From positions 12,307-76,306 of the forward strand of contig DASZUK010000044.1 in the NCBI GenBank assembly GCA_035547695.1: a DNA stretch of 64,000 nt, read 5' to 3'. Positions 1 through 7,661 of the stretch are shown here, piece after piece; positions within the stretch are counted from its first letter, which is position 1, and each line of letters begins with the position of its first letter. This DNA is from DASZUK01 sp035547695. Its GTDB lineage: Bacteria; Actinomycetota; Acidimicrobiia; Acidimicrobiales; RAAP-2. The notes beneath the pieces are model-generated. The model was not told where the DNA came from and did no database searches. It saw nothing but the letters and a program-made list of their open reading frames with translations. Position numbers and translations under genes: made by a program.

Positions 1-94
1 AGTCGTCCCCGACCGATCCTCCCCCGCCCGGGGAGCCCCGGCCACCCAGGCCGCCCGAGGCACCCGTCCCGGGGCCGGTGACCGATGGCCGGCG

Positions 95-1714
95 TCAGCG
101 ACGGCGCTTGGACTTGCCGCCCTTGCCGCCGGGCTTCCGCGGGCGGGGCTGCGACCGTTGGGCCGGCCCAGACCCGGTGACGCCGCCGCCGGCCGCCGGG
201 GCGCCGGAGGCCGCACCGTTGGTGGCCACCCCGGCCCCGACGACACCGGGGTCGGTCGCCGCCGCGCCCTTGGCCTGGGTGGCCTTGGCCTGGGCGGCCC
301 GGGCCTGGGCCGCCTTGGCCTGGTTGGCCCGAGCCTGCCCTGGCCGGATGGTGCCGGGACGGGCCGCCTTCCCCGGCCGCGGCGGCCGTCCGGCGCCCGG
401 CCGGGCCCCGCCGGCACCGGCACCGGCGGCCACCAGCGCGGCCGCGGCGGACGGGCTGAGCCTCCCGATCCGCTCCCCCCGGGCCTCCAGCCGCTGCCGG
501 ATGGCCACGTACCGGGGCTCGCGCTCCTTCAACATGGCCAGCACCGGGGAGGCGATGAAGATGGAGGAGTAGGCCCCGCTGATCAGCCCGACGGTCAGGG
601 CCAGGCCGTAGTCCTGCAGGGTGGTGGCCCCGAGCAGCTCGGCCCCGATCAGCAGCACGGCCAGCACCGGCAGGATGGCCACCAGGGAGGTGTTGATCGA
701 CCTGGCCAGGGTCTGGTTCATGGACAGGTTGATCATGTCCGAGTACGTCATCCGGCCTGATGCGCCGAACCCCCGGGAGTTGTCCCGGACCCGGTCGAAC
801 ACCACCACGGTGTCGTACAGCGAGTAGCCCAGGATGGTGAGCACGGCGATGACGGTGTCCGGGGTCACCTGGAAGCCGGCCAACGAGTACACCCCGGCGG
901 TGATCAGCAGGTCGTGGATCAGGGCGATGAAGGCGGCCAGCGCCATCTTGGGCTCGAACCGGAAGCTGATGTAGACGGCCACGACGACCAGGAACACGAT
1001 CAGGGCGATGACCGCCCGCTGGGTGACCTGGCTGCCCCAGGTGGGCCCGACGGTGGTCTGCGACACCACGTTCGGTGTCTTCGGTGTCTTTCCGGCCAGC
1101 TTGGTCAGGGCCTCGCTGACCGCCTGCTGCTCCGCGGCGCGCGCCTTCGGGGTCAGGTCGTTGAGGTCGGCCTGCACCTCGATCTGCTGGCGGCTGCCGC
1201 TCCCCAGCACCTCCACCGTGGGCTGGGTCAACCCGGCGGCCTCCACTGCCGAGAGGGCCTGGGACTGGGTCACCCCCGGCGCCAGCACCGTCCAGGCTGT
1301 CCCGCCCCGGAATGTGATCCCCAGGTTCAGGCCACGGACGCCCAGGGAGGCCAGCCCGGCCACGATGATGACGGCGGAGATGGTGAACCACCACTTGCGG
1401 CGGCCGACGAAGTCGAAGGAGGTCTCGCCGCGGTACAGCCGGCGGAGCGGACCGGGTCCGCGTCCCGCCCTGGCCTCCGCCTTGGTCTCCTCCCGCTCCA
1501 CCTCGTCCTCGACCAGGGCCTCCTGGAGGTCGTCGCCGACCACGTCGTCCTCGGGCTCGCCGTCCGCCCCGTCGGCGGCCAGGGGCTCGCCGGCGTCCAC
1601 GGGCTCGTCGGCGTCCGACGGAGGGAGCAACGGGTCCTCTTCGGGGGCCTGCTGCCCGGAGCCGCCCACCTGCATGTCCCGGAGCTGGTCGTCGTGCTGC
1701 TCGAACGGGCTCAC
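95..1714 (-). CDS. secF: Protein translocase subunit SecF
   Basis: SecF is the membrane partner of SecD; the SecDF complex uses the proton gradient to pull exported proteins through SecYEG. The protein is 539 aa. Residues 1-105 are an acidic cytoplasmic extension. TM1 is at about 108-125, followed by the family signature around F135 (ITFRGGTAWTV), a periplasmic domain and the five-helix C-terminal RND half ending near 400. Residues 415-539 are an Ala/Gly/Pro tail with QAK repeats and a basic end, longer than in most SecF. The GTG start overlaps the secD stop (GTGA), so the two are translationally coupled in a yajC-secD-secF operon. Identity is secure; the tail has no known role. Confidence 0.96.
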   Translation of the reverse strand: MSPFEQHDDQLRDMQVGGSGQQAPEEDPLLPPSDADEPVDAGEPLAADGADGEPEDDVVGDDLQEALVEDEVEREETKAEARAGRGPGPLRRLYRGETSFDFVGRRKWWFTISAVIIVAGLASLGVRGLNLGITFRGGTAWTVLAPGVTQSQALSAVEAAGLTQPTVEVLGSGSRQQIEVQADLNDLTPKARAAEQQAVSEALTKLAGKTPKTPNVVSQTTVGPTWGSQVTQRAVIALIVFLVVVAVYISFRFEPKMALAAFIALIHDLLITAGVYSLAGFQVTPDTVIAVLTILGYSLYDTVVVFDRVRDNSRGFGASGRMTYSDMINLSMNQTLARSINTSLVAILPVLAVLLIGAELLGATTLQDYGLALTVGLISGAYSSIFIASPVLAMLKEREPRYVAIRQRLEARGERIGRLSPSAAAALVAAGAGAGGARPGAGRPPRPGKAARPGTIRPGQARANQAKAAQARAAQAKATQAKGAAATDPGVVGAGVATNGAASGAPAAGGGVTGSGPAQRSQPRPRKPGGKGGKSKRRR

Positions 1715-3294
1715 CGGTCCGCCCCCGCACCCACCCCGGCACCCGCACCGACGCCGACCCCGATACCGGTGCCGCCTCCGGTGCCACCGCCGGCGCCGAC
1801 GGCCAGGCCCCGCTCCAGCCCCATCCGGCCGCCGTGGCCGAACCGGTCGCTCCGGCCCAGCAGGACCACCAACGGCCGGGTGAAGAACCAGGTCATCAAG
1901 ATGTCGATGAGGGTGGACAGCCCGAGGAAGAAGGCGAAGCCCTTCACCTCACCGACGGCCACGAAGAACAGGACCAGGGCGGCGGCCAGGGACACCAGGT
2001 CGGCCGCCAGCACCGTCCGCCAGGCCCCCTGGAACCCCCGGTCGACGCTGGTCCGGACGGACCGTCCCGACCTGGTCTCGTCCTTGAGCCGTTCGAAGTA
2101 GACGATGTAGGAGTCCACGGTGATGCCGATGGACACGATGATGCCGGTGACGCCGGCCAGGTCGAAGCTGGGGGCGATGGAGGTGTGGCCGAGGGCGGAG
2201 ATGATCACCCACAGCAGCGCCGCGGTGACCACCAGCCCGCTCAGGACCACCAGGCCCAGCAGCCGGTAGTACACGATGGTGTACAGCAGCACCAGCAGCA
2301 GGCCGACCAGGCCGGCCCCCAGGCCGGCGACGAGGGCGGAGTGGCCCAGGGTCGGCGACACGGTCTGGGTGGTCTGCGGCACCAGCTTCACCGGCAGCGA
2401 CCCGTAGTTGAGGGCCAGGGCCAGGTCCTGGGCGGACTGCTGGGTGAAGTTGCCGGAGATCTGGACGTTGCCGTCGAACGACGAGAACGACGACTGTGTC
2501 GGCTGGGTCAGCGGTGCCGACTGCACCACCCCGTCCAGCTCGATGCCGATGACCTCGTGGAAGTACTTTGTGGCCATCTTGTCCCAGGCGGACGACCCGG
2601 CCGGGGTGAGGGACATGTTGACCACCCACCGGCCCAACTGTGTCTGCTGGGCCACCGCCTTCTTCACGATGCGGCCGGTCAGTGTGGCCGGGCCCAGCAG
2701 GTACCGGCGCCCTGTGGGTGTGAGCCCCGGCAGCAGCACGGTGGCTGTCTTCTGGTCCACCTTGCTGCTCTTGTAGCCGGCCAGGGCCGGTGTGGGTGTT
2801 GTCCGGTAGGCCGGCCGCCCTGTGGAGGTCTTCCCGAGGTTGGCGGTGACCAGTTGGTACTTCGATGTGCAACTGGTCGGCAGCTTGGCGGTCTTCGCCT
2901 TGTCGGAGGTGGGGCCGGCGTAACAGAGGACCTGGCGGAAGTACAGTTGCCCGGTCTGCCCGATGGTTGTCAGGACCTGCTTGGCGTCCTTCACCCCGGG
3001 GACCTGCACCACGATCTCGTCGCCCTGGGTCTCCACCGTGGCGCCGGAGACGCCCAGGCCGTTGACCCGGTTGCTCAGGATGCTGGTGGTCTCGTTGAGG
3101 TCGGCTGTGGACACGTGCCGGGCCGGCTTGTACACCACCGACAGGCCACCGGCCAGGTCCAGGCCGAGCCGCGGCGACCAACTGGCGGCCAGGGTGCCCG
3201 CCAGGGTGCCGACGGCGATCACCACCACGATGAACAGGCTGATGACCAGGGTTCGCTGCCGCCGGGCTTGCGCGCGCGACGACGGCGGGCTCAC
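1711..3294 (-). CDS. secD: Protein translocase subunit SecD
   Basis: SecD is the larger half of the SecDF export motor. The protein is 527 aa. TM1 covers residues 14-36 and is followed by the SecD signature LGLDLAGG (43-50), the large P1 periplasmic domain, and a C-terminal six-helix RND module containing FERLKDETRSGRS and the conserved final helices. It ends in a Gly/Val/Ala tail of about 25 residues that is probably disordered. The GTG start overlaps the yajC stop by four bases (GTGA) and its own stop overlaps secF in the same way, so the three genes form one tightly coupled transcript. Thr is often encoded by ACA here, unlike most neighbours. Confidence 0.96.
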   Translation of the reverse strand: MSPPSSRAQARRQRTLVISLFIVVVIAVGTLAGTLAASWSPRLGLDLAGGLSVVYKPARHVSTADLNETTSILSNRVNGLGVSGATVETQGDEIVVQVPGVKDAKQVLTTIGQTGQLYFRQVLCYAGPTSDKAKTAKLPTSCTSKYQLVTANLGKTSTGRPAYRTTPTPALAGYKSSKVDQKTATVLLPGLTPTGRRYLLGPATLTGRIVKKAVAQQTQLGRWVVNMSLTPAGSSAWDKMATKYFHEVIGIELDGVVQSAPLTQPTQSSFSSFDGNVQISGNFTQQSAQDLALALNYGSLPVKLVPQTTQTVSPTLGHSALVAGLGAGLVGLLLVLLYTIVYYRLLGLVVLSGLVVTAALLWVIISALGHTSIAPSFDLAGVTGIIVSIGITVDSYIVYFERLKDETRSGRSVRTSVDRGFQGAWRTVLAADLVSLAAALVLFFVAVGEVKGFAFFLGLSTLIDILMTWFFTRPLVVLLGRSDRFGHGGRMGLERGLAVGAGGGTGGGTGIGVGVGAGAGVGAGADR

Positions 3295-3848
3295 GGCCCC
3301 TTACCCTCCCCGGACCCCCCATCGGCCCGGCGTTCGCCGTCCCCCTCACCGGCGCCGCCCGAGTCGTCGCCGGCGGAACCGTTCGCCGACGACTGGTCGC
3401 CGTAGTCGAGCTCGTTGTCGAAGTGCAGGTCGTCGGCCGAGCCGCCTTGGGCCGGCGGAGCCACCACCGGCTCGACCTTTCGGGCAACGGCGCTGCGGAC
3501 CAGGACCAGCCGGGTGGGCTGCCCGGGAGCGCCGCCCTCGTCGCCGTCCTGGACGCCGGTGATGATGGTGACCCGCTCGCTGTCGATGTCGAGCACGGTG
3601 CCGACGATGCCGCCGATGGTGAGCACCTCGTCACCGACCCCGATCTCGGACTGCATCGCCCGTTGCTTCTTGGCCTTCTGCTGCTGGGGCCGGAGCAGCA
3701 GGAAGTAGCCGGCGGCGCCGATCACGACGATGAAGATGATGAAGGTGTAGCTGCTGCCGCTCGACTTCTTCGTTGTCGACGAGGCGGCGGCCAGGAACAG
3801 ATGGACCAGGGTGGCGGCGGTCACGGGCGGTCGGGCTCCCGGCCCCAC
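3291..3848 (-). CDS. yajC: Preprotein translocase subunit YajC
   Basis: YajC is a small single-pass membrane protein that associates with SecDF. The protein is 185 aa. One helix at residues 34-52 is followed by the family hallmark LLRPQQQKAKKQ and a conserved beta-rich segment (VGDEVLTIGGIVGTV). The C-terminal third is Gly/Asp/Glu-rich and unusually long, since many YajC are about 100-120 aa. The GTG at 3848 gives the longest reasonable product; an in-frame GTG at 3824 would remove eight residues and is equally possible. It leads the secDF operon. A TATGGT at 3905-3910 (minus strand) is a possible -10 box, giving a leader of about 50 nt. Confidence 0.92.
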   Translation of the reverse strand: MGPGARPPVTAATLVHLFLAAASSTTKKSSGSSYTFIIFIVVIGAAGYFLLLRPQQQKAKKQRAMQSEIGVGDEVLTIGGIVGTVLDIDSERVTIITGVQDGDEGGAPGQPTRLVLVRSAVARKVEPVVAPPAQGGSADDLHFDNELDYGDQSSANGSAGDDSGGAGEGDGERRADGGSGEGKGP

Positions 3849-4151
3849 GTGGTCAGGGCCGAGCCGGCCCGCGGTCGCTGCTCGATGCTGTGCACAGGAG
3901 GGTCACCATACAACGTGGAGGACCGGCCGGTGCCAGCGGGTGCGGGCCGCCGGGGCAGGCCGTCGCCCGGGCGGGGCGGCCGTCCTCCTCCGGACGGTCC
4001 GCACTCCCTCTCCCCGCGCCGGACACCCCCGTTCCGGGGCCGGAGACTCCGGTTCCCGGGAAGATGGACGCCGCTTCGTCACGGGGCCACCCCTTTGCAA
4101 CCATTTTGCACCTCGTGGCCGAACACCGGCAGGTTAGAAGTGCGGCTACCG

Positions 4152-5129
4152 ATGACACGCATCGCCGAAGGACCCCTGCACCGCGGGATACCGACCGCCG
4201 CCCCGTCGACCGCCCACGCGGTCGGGCACGCCGGCGTGTACCCACCCGCGGCGCCGCCGGCCACCGAGCCGTCGTACCCCGCGCCGGCCCCCCGGTACGG
4301 GGCGGAATGGGCCGCGGTGGTCACCGAACCCCAGGTCACGATGGTGCCGGCGATAGGATCGCCGGATGCGCCGCCGCCGCCATCGGCCGGGAACCTCCCT
4401 GGCTCTGCACGGACGCTGAGGACGGTGACCGTGCGCGAGGGCGGCACGTCGGTTCTGGCGATCGAGGACGACGCCGATATCCGGCAGTTGCTCCGGGCCC
4501 TGCTGGGCAGGGAGGGCTACGTGGTCAGCGAGGCCGCCACCGGCCGTGAAGGGCTACGGGCGTTTCACGAGATCCGGCCCGACCTGGTCATCCTGGACGT
4601 CGGGCTGCCGGACCTCGACGGCTGGCAGGTCCTGGAGCGCATCCGGGACATGAGCGACGCCCCGGTCCTGGTGCTCACGGCCCGGTCGGCCGAGCGGGAC
4701 AAGGTGCGGGGGCTCAACGCCGGCGCCGACGACTACCTGACCAAGCCGTTCAGCCGGGTGGAGCTGCTGGCCCGGCTCCAGGCCATCCGCCGGCGGCAGG
4801 TCACCACGTCGCCGGCCAACACCGCGTTCGACGACGGCCGCATCCGCCTGGACTTCATCCACCAGCAGGTCACCCTGAACGGTGAGCCGGTCCTTCTGAC
4901 CCCCACCGAGTACCGGCTGCTGTCCGCCCTGGTGCGGCATGCCGGCCAGATCCTGTCGGCGGACCAGCTCATCGAGCTGGCCTGGGACGATCCGTCCGGC
5001 CTGGCTCCGGCCAGGGTGAAGTACGCGGTGCTGCGGTTGCGGCGGAAGCTGGACTGGGACGTGCCCGAGGACTCCCCCCTCGAGACCGTCCGGGGCTTCG
5101 GCTACCGGTACCGACAGCACCAGGGCTGA
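4152..5129 (+). CDS. OmpR/PhoB-family response regulator
   Basis: This is a DNA-binding response regulator that pairs with the histidine kinase four bases downstream. The receiver domain begins at SVLAIEDDADIRQ with the acidic pair, carries the phospho-acceptor Asp in LVILDVGLPDLDGW and the Thr/Lys motifs (LVLTARS, YLTKPF). The C-terminal half is an OmpR winged helix (LLTPTEYRLLSALVRHAG, ARVKYAVLRLRRKL, TVRGFGYRY). Start choice is uncertain: ATG 4152 adds about 91 Pro/Ala-rich residues of high third-position GC with a weak AGAAG before it, whereas GTG 4425 or 4431 would give the usual size of about 234 aa. It resembles KdpE-type regulators but its target is unknown. Confidence 0.88.
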   Translation: MTRIAEGPLHRGIPTAAPSTAHAVGHAGVYPPAAPPATEPSYPAPAPRYGAEWAAVVTEPQVTMVPAIGSPDAPPPPSAGNLPGSARTLRTVTVREGGTSVLAIEDDADIRQLLRALLGREGYVVSEAATGREGLRAFHEIRPDLVILDVGLPDLDGWQVLERIRDMSDAPVLVLTARSAERDKVRGLNAGADDYLTKPFSRVELLARLQAIRRRQVTTSPANTAFDDGRIRLDFIHQQVTLNGEPVLLTPTEYRLLSALVRHAGQILSADQLIELAWDDPSGLAPARVKYAVLRLRRKLDWDVPEDSPLETVRGFGYRYRQHQG

Positions 5130-5133
5130 CCGC

Positions 5134-7044
5134 GTGGCTACTGCCGAGGCCTTCGGGGGCCAGGCAGCATCGCCGGAACCCCAGCCGCCGGAGCCGCAGT
5201 TGCCGGAACCGCAGGTGCCGGGACCACCGCAGCACCTGCCGGCCTCCGGGGGCCTGTACGACAAGGCACGGCGCCGCCTGCCCCTCTTCGCCGCCGCCGG
5301 CTGCGTCTCGGTCGCCTTCGCCCTGATCCCGTTCCCGGCGTCACGGACCTGGGAGGTGGTGACGGCCATCGCCGCCTTCATGGCCCTGACCACGCTCACC
5401 TTCGTGCTGCCGTGGCCGAGGCTGCCGACCTGGTCGTGGCCGGTGGTGCCGGTCGGGTACATCGGGGTGGTCGCCCTGCTCCGCGACGCCCAGGGCGGCG
5501 GCCTGTCGGGGCTGGGGTACCTGTTCTTCCTGCCGGTGGTCTGGCTGGCCCTCTACGGCCGGCGGTCGCACCTGGTGGTCGGCCTGGTGGCCATGGCGGT
5601 GGCCCTGGTGGTGCCCATCGTGGCCGTAGGGGCGCCGCAGTACCCGGCGTCGCAGTGGCGGCTGGTGGCGGTGACCCTGGTGGTGGCGACGGTGGTGTCG
5701 TTCAGCTTCTTGTTCTTCGTGTCGAGGGACCGGGCCTACGTCGTGGACCTCGCCGAGCAGTCCCGCCTGGCCCGGCGGGCGGCCAGCTCGGCCGAGGCCG
5801 CCCGCGAGCAGTTGGACTCCCTGCTCCGGGCGGCCACCGAGACCGCGGTGATCGGCTGCGACCAGGACGGCCTGGTCACGTTCTTCTCGGCCGGCGCCCA
5901 GAAGATCCTGGGCTACGGCCCCGAAGAGGTGGTCGGCACCCGCACCGTCTTCGACTTCATCGACCCCGACGAGCTCTCCCGGCGAGGGTCCGAAGTGGAC
6001 GAGCTGGTGGCCGCGGCCGACGGCCGGGCTCCGTCCGCCGTCGGGGAGGAGTCCGTGTGGACCTACGTCCGCAAGGACGGCACCCGGCGCAAGGTGGCCG
6101 GGGTGCTCACCTCCCGCCGGACAGCCGACGGTTCCCGCGGCTACGTGGTGGTGGCCGGCGACGTCACCGAGCGGGACCTGCTGGCCACCGAGCGGGAGCG
6201 GCTGCTGGCCGCCCAGCGGGAGGTCACCCAGGCCCTGGTGGACCAGAACGTCCGGCTCCGGGAGCTGACCAAGGTCAAGGACGACGTGGTGGCCGCGGTG
6301 TCCCACGAGCTGCGGACCCCGCTGACCTCCATCCGGGGCTTCGCCGAGCTCCTCCTGGCCGATCCGGGCAAGCCGCTCGACGACGACCAGGCCCACATGG
6401 TGCGCACCATCGAGCGCGGCGCGCTCCACCTGCTCCAGGTGGCCGACGACCTGCTGGCCGACCCCGGCGCCGGGCACGGCCGGCAGCTCCAGTTCGTGGA
6501 CGCCGACCTGGCGGCGATGGCCGCCGAGGCGGCCGACGCCGTGCGGCTGCTGGCCCGGCAGCGGGCCGTCACCGTCTCGGTGGTGGCCAACCAGCCGGTG
6601 GTCATCCACGGCGACCCGGCCCGGCTCCACCAGCTCCTCGGCAACCTGTTGGACAACGCGGTCAAGTTCACCGGCACCGGCGGCCGGGTCATGGTCCGGG
6701 TCAGCCGGCACAGCCAGGTGGCCCGGATGGACGTCCTGGACGACGGCCCCGGCATCCCGCCGGCCGAACGGTCGCAGTTGTTCGAGCGGTTCTACCGGCT
6801 CGCCTCCGCCGCCAAGCAGGGCATCCCCGGCACCGGGCTGGGGCTGGCCATCGCCAAGTCCGTGGTGGACGCCCACGACGGCACCATCGACATCGTGGAC
6901 ACCGCCGGCTGGTCCACCACCTTCCGGGTGCACCTGCCGTTGACCCGGCGACAGGCCCAGGCGGCTCCGGCGGAGCCGGCCGAGCCGGCCGAGCCGGCCG
7001 GTCACGGCACACTGGTCCGGGAAGGCACCGTCTCCGAGCAGTAG
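5134..7044 (+). CDS. PAS-domain membrane sensor histidine kinase
   Basis: This is the sensor kinase of a two-component system with the upstream regulator (gap 4 nt). The protein is 636 aa from a GTG start. After a Pro/Glu-rich head there are about six hydrophobic segments (residues 45-200). A PAS domain follows at about 224-345, then HisKA with the phosphorylated His near residue 391 (SHELRTPLTSIRG) and HATPase_c with the N box (NLLDNAVKFT, about 503), G1 (DDGPGIPP, about 534) and G2 (GTGLGLAIAKS, about 565). All catalytic motifs look intact. The tail is a short AEPAEPAEPA repeat. The stimulus cannot be inferred; the multi-helix sensor suggests a membrane-derived or redox cue. Confidence 0.93.
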   Translation: MATAEAFGGQAASPEPQPPEPQLPEPQVPGPPQHLPASGGLYDKARRRLPLFAAAGCVSVAFALIPFPASRTWEVVTAIAAFMALTTLTFVLPWPRLPTWSWPVVPVGYIGVVALLRDAQGGGLSGLGYLFFLPVVWLALYGRRSHLVVGLVAMAVALVVPIVAVGAPQYPASQWRLVAVTLVVATVVSFSFLFFVSRDRAYVVDLAEQSRLARRAASSAEAAREQLDSLLRAATETAVIGCDQDGLVTFFSAGAQKILGYGPEEVVGTRTVFDFIDPDELSRRGSEVDELVAAADGRAPSAVGEESVWTYVRKDGTRRKVAGVLTSRRTADGSRGYVVVAGDVTERDLLATERERLLAAQREVTQALVDQNVRLRELTKVKDDVVAAVSHELRTPLTSIRGFAELLLADPGKPLDDDQAHMVRTIERGALHLLQVADDLLADPGAGHGRQLQFVDADLAAMAAEAADAVRLLARQRAVTVSVVANQPVVIHGDPARLHQLLGNLLDNAVKFTGTGGRVMVRVSRHSQVARMDVLDDGPGIPPAERSQLFERFYRLASAAKQGIPGTGLGLAIAKSVVDAHDGTIDIVDTAGWSTTFRVHLPLTRRQAQAAPAEPAEPAEPAGHGTLVREGTVSEQ

Positions 7045-7090
7045 CGTCGACGGGGGTGGGCATCCCCTCCGGTGGCCACCTCTGGTGGAC

Positions 7091-7096
7091 TACAAT
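7091..7096 (+). promoter_or_regulatory. Probable -10 box (TACAAT) of a leaderless TA transcript
   Basis: TACAAT fits the actinobacterial TANNNT -10 consensus and lies 8 nt before the ATG at 7105. That spacing would place the transcription start at or next to the start codon. No Shine-Dalgarno sequence is visible. Confidence 0.6.
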
Positions 7097-7104
7097 CTTG
7101 GTCT

Positions 7105-7398
7105 ATGACGATCCTCCCGCTCTCGGAGGTCAAGGCCCGCCTTTCGGAGATCGCCGATGAGGTTGCGAGCACCCATGAGCGAGTCCAGGTGACCAAGAAC
7201 GGGCGGGAGTACGTCGTGCTCATGGCCGCCGAGGACCTGGCGTCGATGGAAGCCACCTTGGAGCTGCTGGCCGACCCCGAGGCCCAGGCCCGCCTGGTCG
7301 AGGCAAGAGCTGAGGCCGAGCGGGGCGACGTCGTCGGCGAGGAGGAGCTGCGGTCGATGCTTGCCGGGCTCCGACCAAAGCCGACGTCGGCCGGGTGA
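7105..7398 (+). CDS. Type II antitoxin, Phd/YefM family
   Basis: This antitoxin has 97 residues. The N-terminus (MTILPLSEVKARLSEIADEV) and the segment VTKNGREYVVLMAAEDLASME are typical of the Phd/YefM fold, which binds DNA and autoregulates its operon, while the C-terminal tail wraps the toxin. An in-frame upstream start at 7072 exists, but ATG 7105 matches the family N-terminus and sits 8 nt after a TACAAT box. The stop overlaps the start of the RelE/ParE-like toxin gene (GTGA), the classic antitoxin-first arrangement. Conserved residues look intact, so the pair is probably functional. Confidence 0.88.
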   Translation: MTILPLSEVKARLSEIADEVASTHERVQVTKNGREYVVLMAAEDLASMEATLELLADPEAQARLVEARAEAERGDVVGEEELRSMLAGLRPKPTSAG

Positions 7399-7661
7399 GC
7401 TACCGGGTCGACATGGCCCGATCAGCGAGCCGGCGGCTGACGGAGGAGCTCCCCGGGGCGGTCGCGATCGCGTGCCTCGAATTCATCCTCGGGCCACTGG
7501 CCGAGAACCCCCAGCGCGTCGGCGCCCCGCTCAACGAGCCGTTCGCCGGGGAATGGCGGGCCGGGCGGGGCGACTATCGGGTGCGGTACACGATCAACGA
7601 CGACGCCGGCGTCGTCGTGGTCCTCGATGTGGCTCACCGGCGGGATGCGTACCGTCACTGA
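7395..7661 (+). CDS. RelE/ParE-family toxin
   Basis: This is an 88-residue toxin translated from a GTG that overlaps the antitoxin stop. It has the RelE/ParE superfamily layout: an N-terminal strand and helices (YRVDMARSASRRLTEELP), a central helix ending in PLAENPQRVGAPL, and the C-terminal sheet GEWRAGRGDYRVRYTINDD followed by VVVVLDVAHRRDAYR. The GDYRVRY and HRRDAYR motifs are the family's usual signature. RelE members cut mRNA on the ribosome while ParE members poison gyrase; the sequence is closer to RelE, but the target is an inference. The downstream glycosidase gene overlaps its last codons. Confidence 0.88.
   Translation: MSYRVDMARSASRRLTEELPGAVAIACLEFILGPLAENPQRVGAPLNEPFAGEWRAGRGDYRVRYTINDDAGVVVVLDVAHRRDAYRH

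Noticed and set aside
1..94. Gene fragment at the left edge
   Set aside because: The GC-rich stretch after secF shows no coding pattern or hairpin with T-run; too short to judge.
1834..3405. Long plus-strand ORF across secD
   Set aside because: Shadow of secD; composition of Gly, Gln, His and Arg without motifs.
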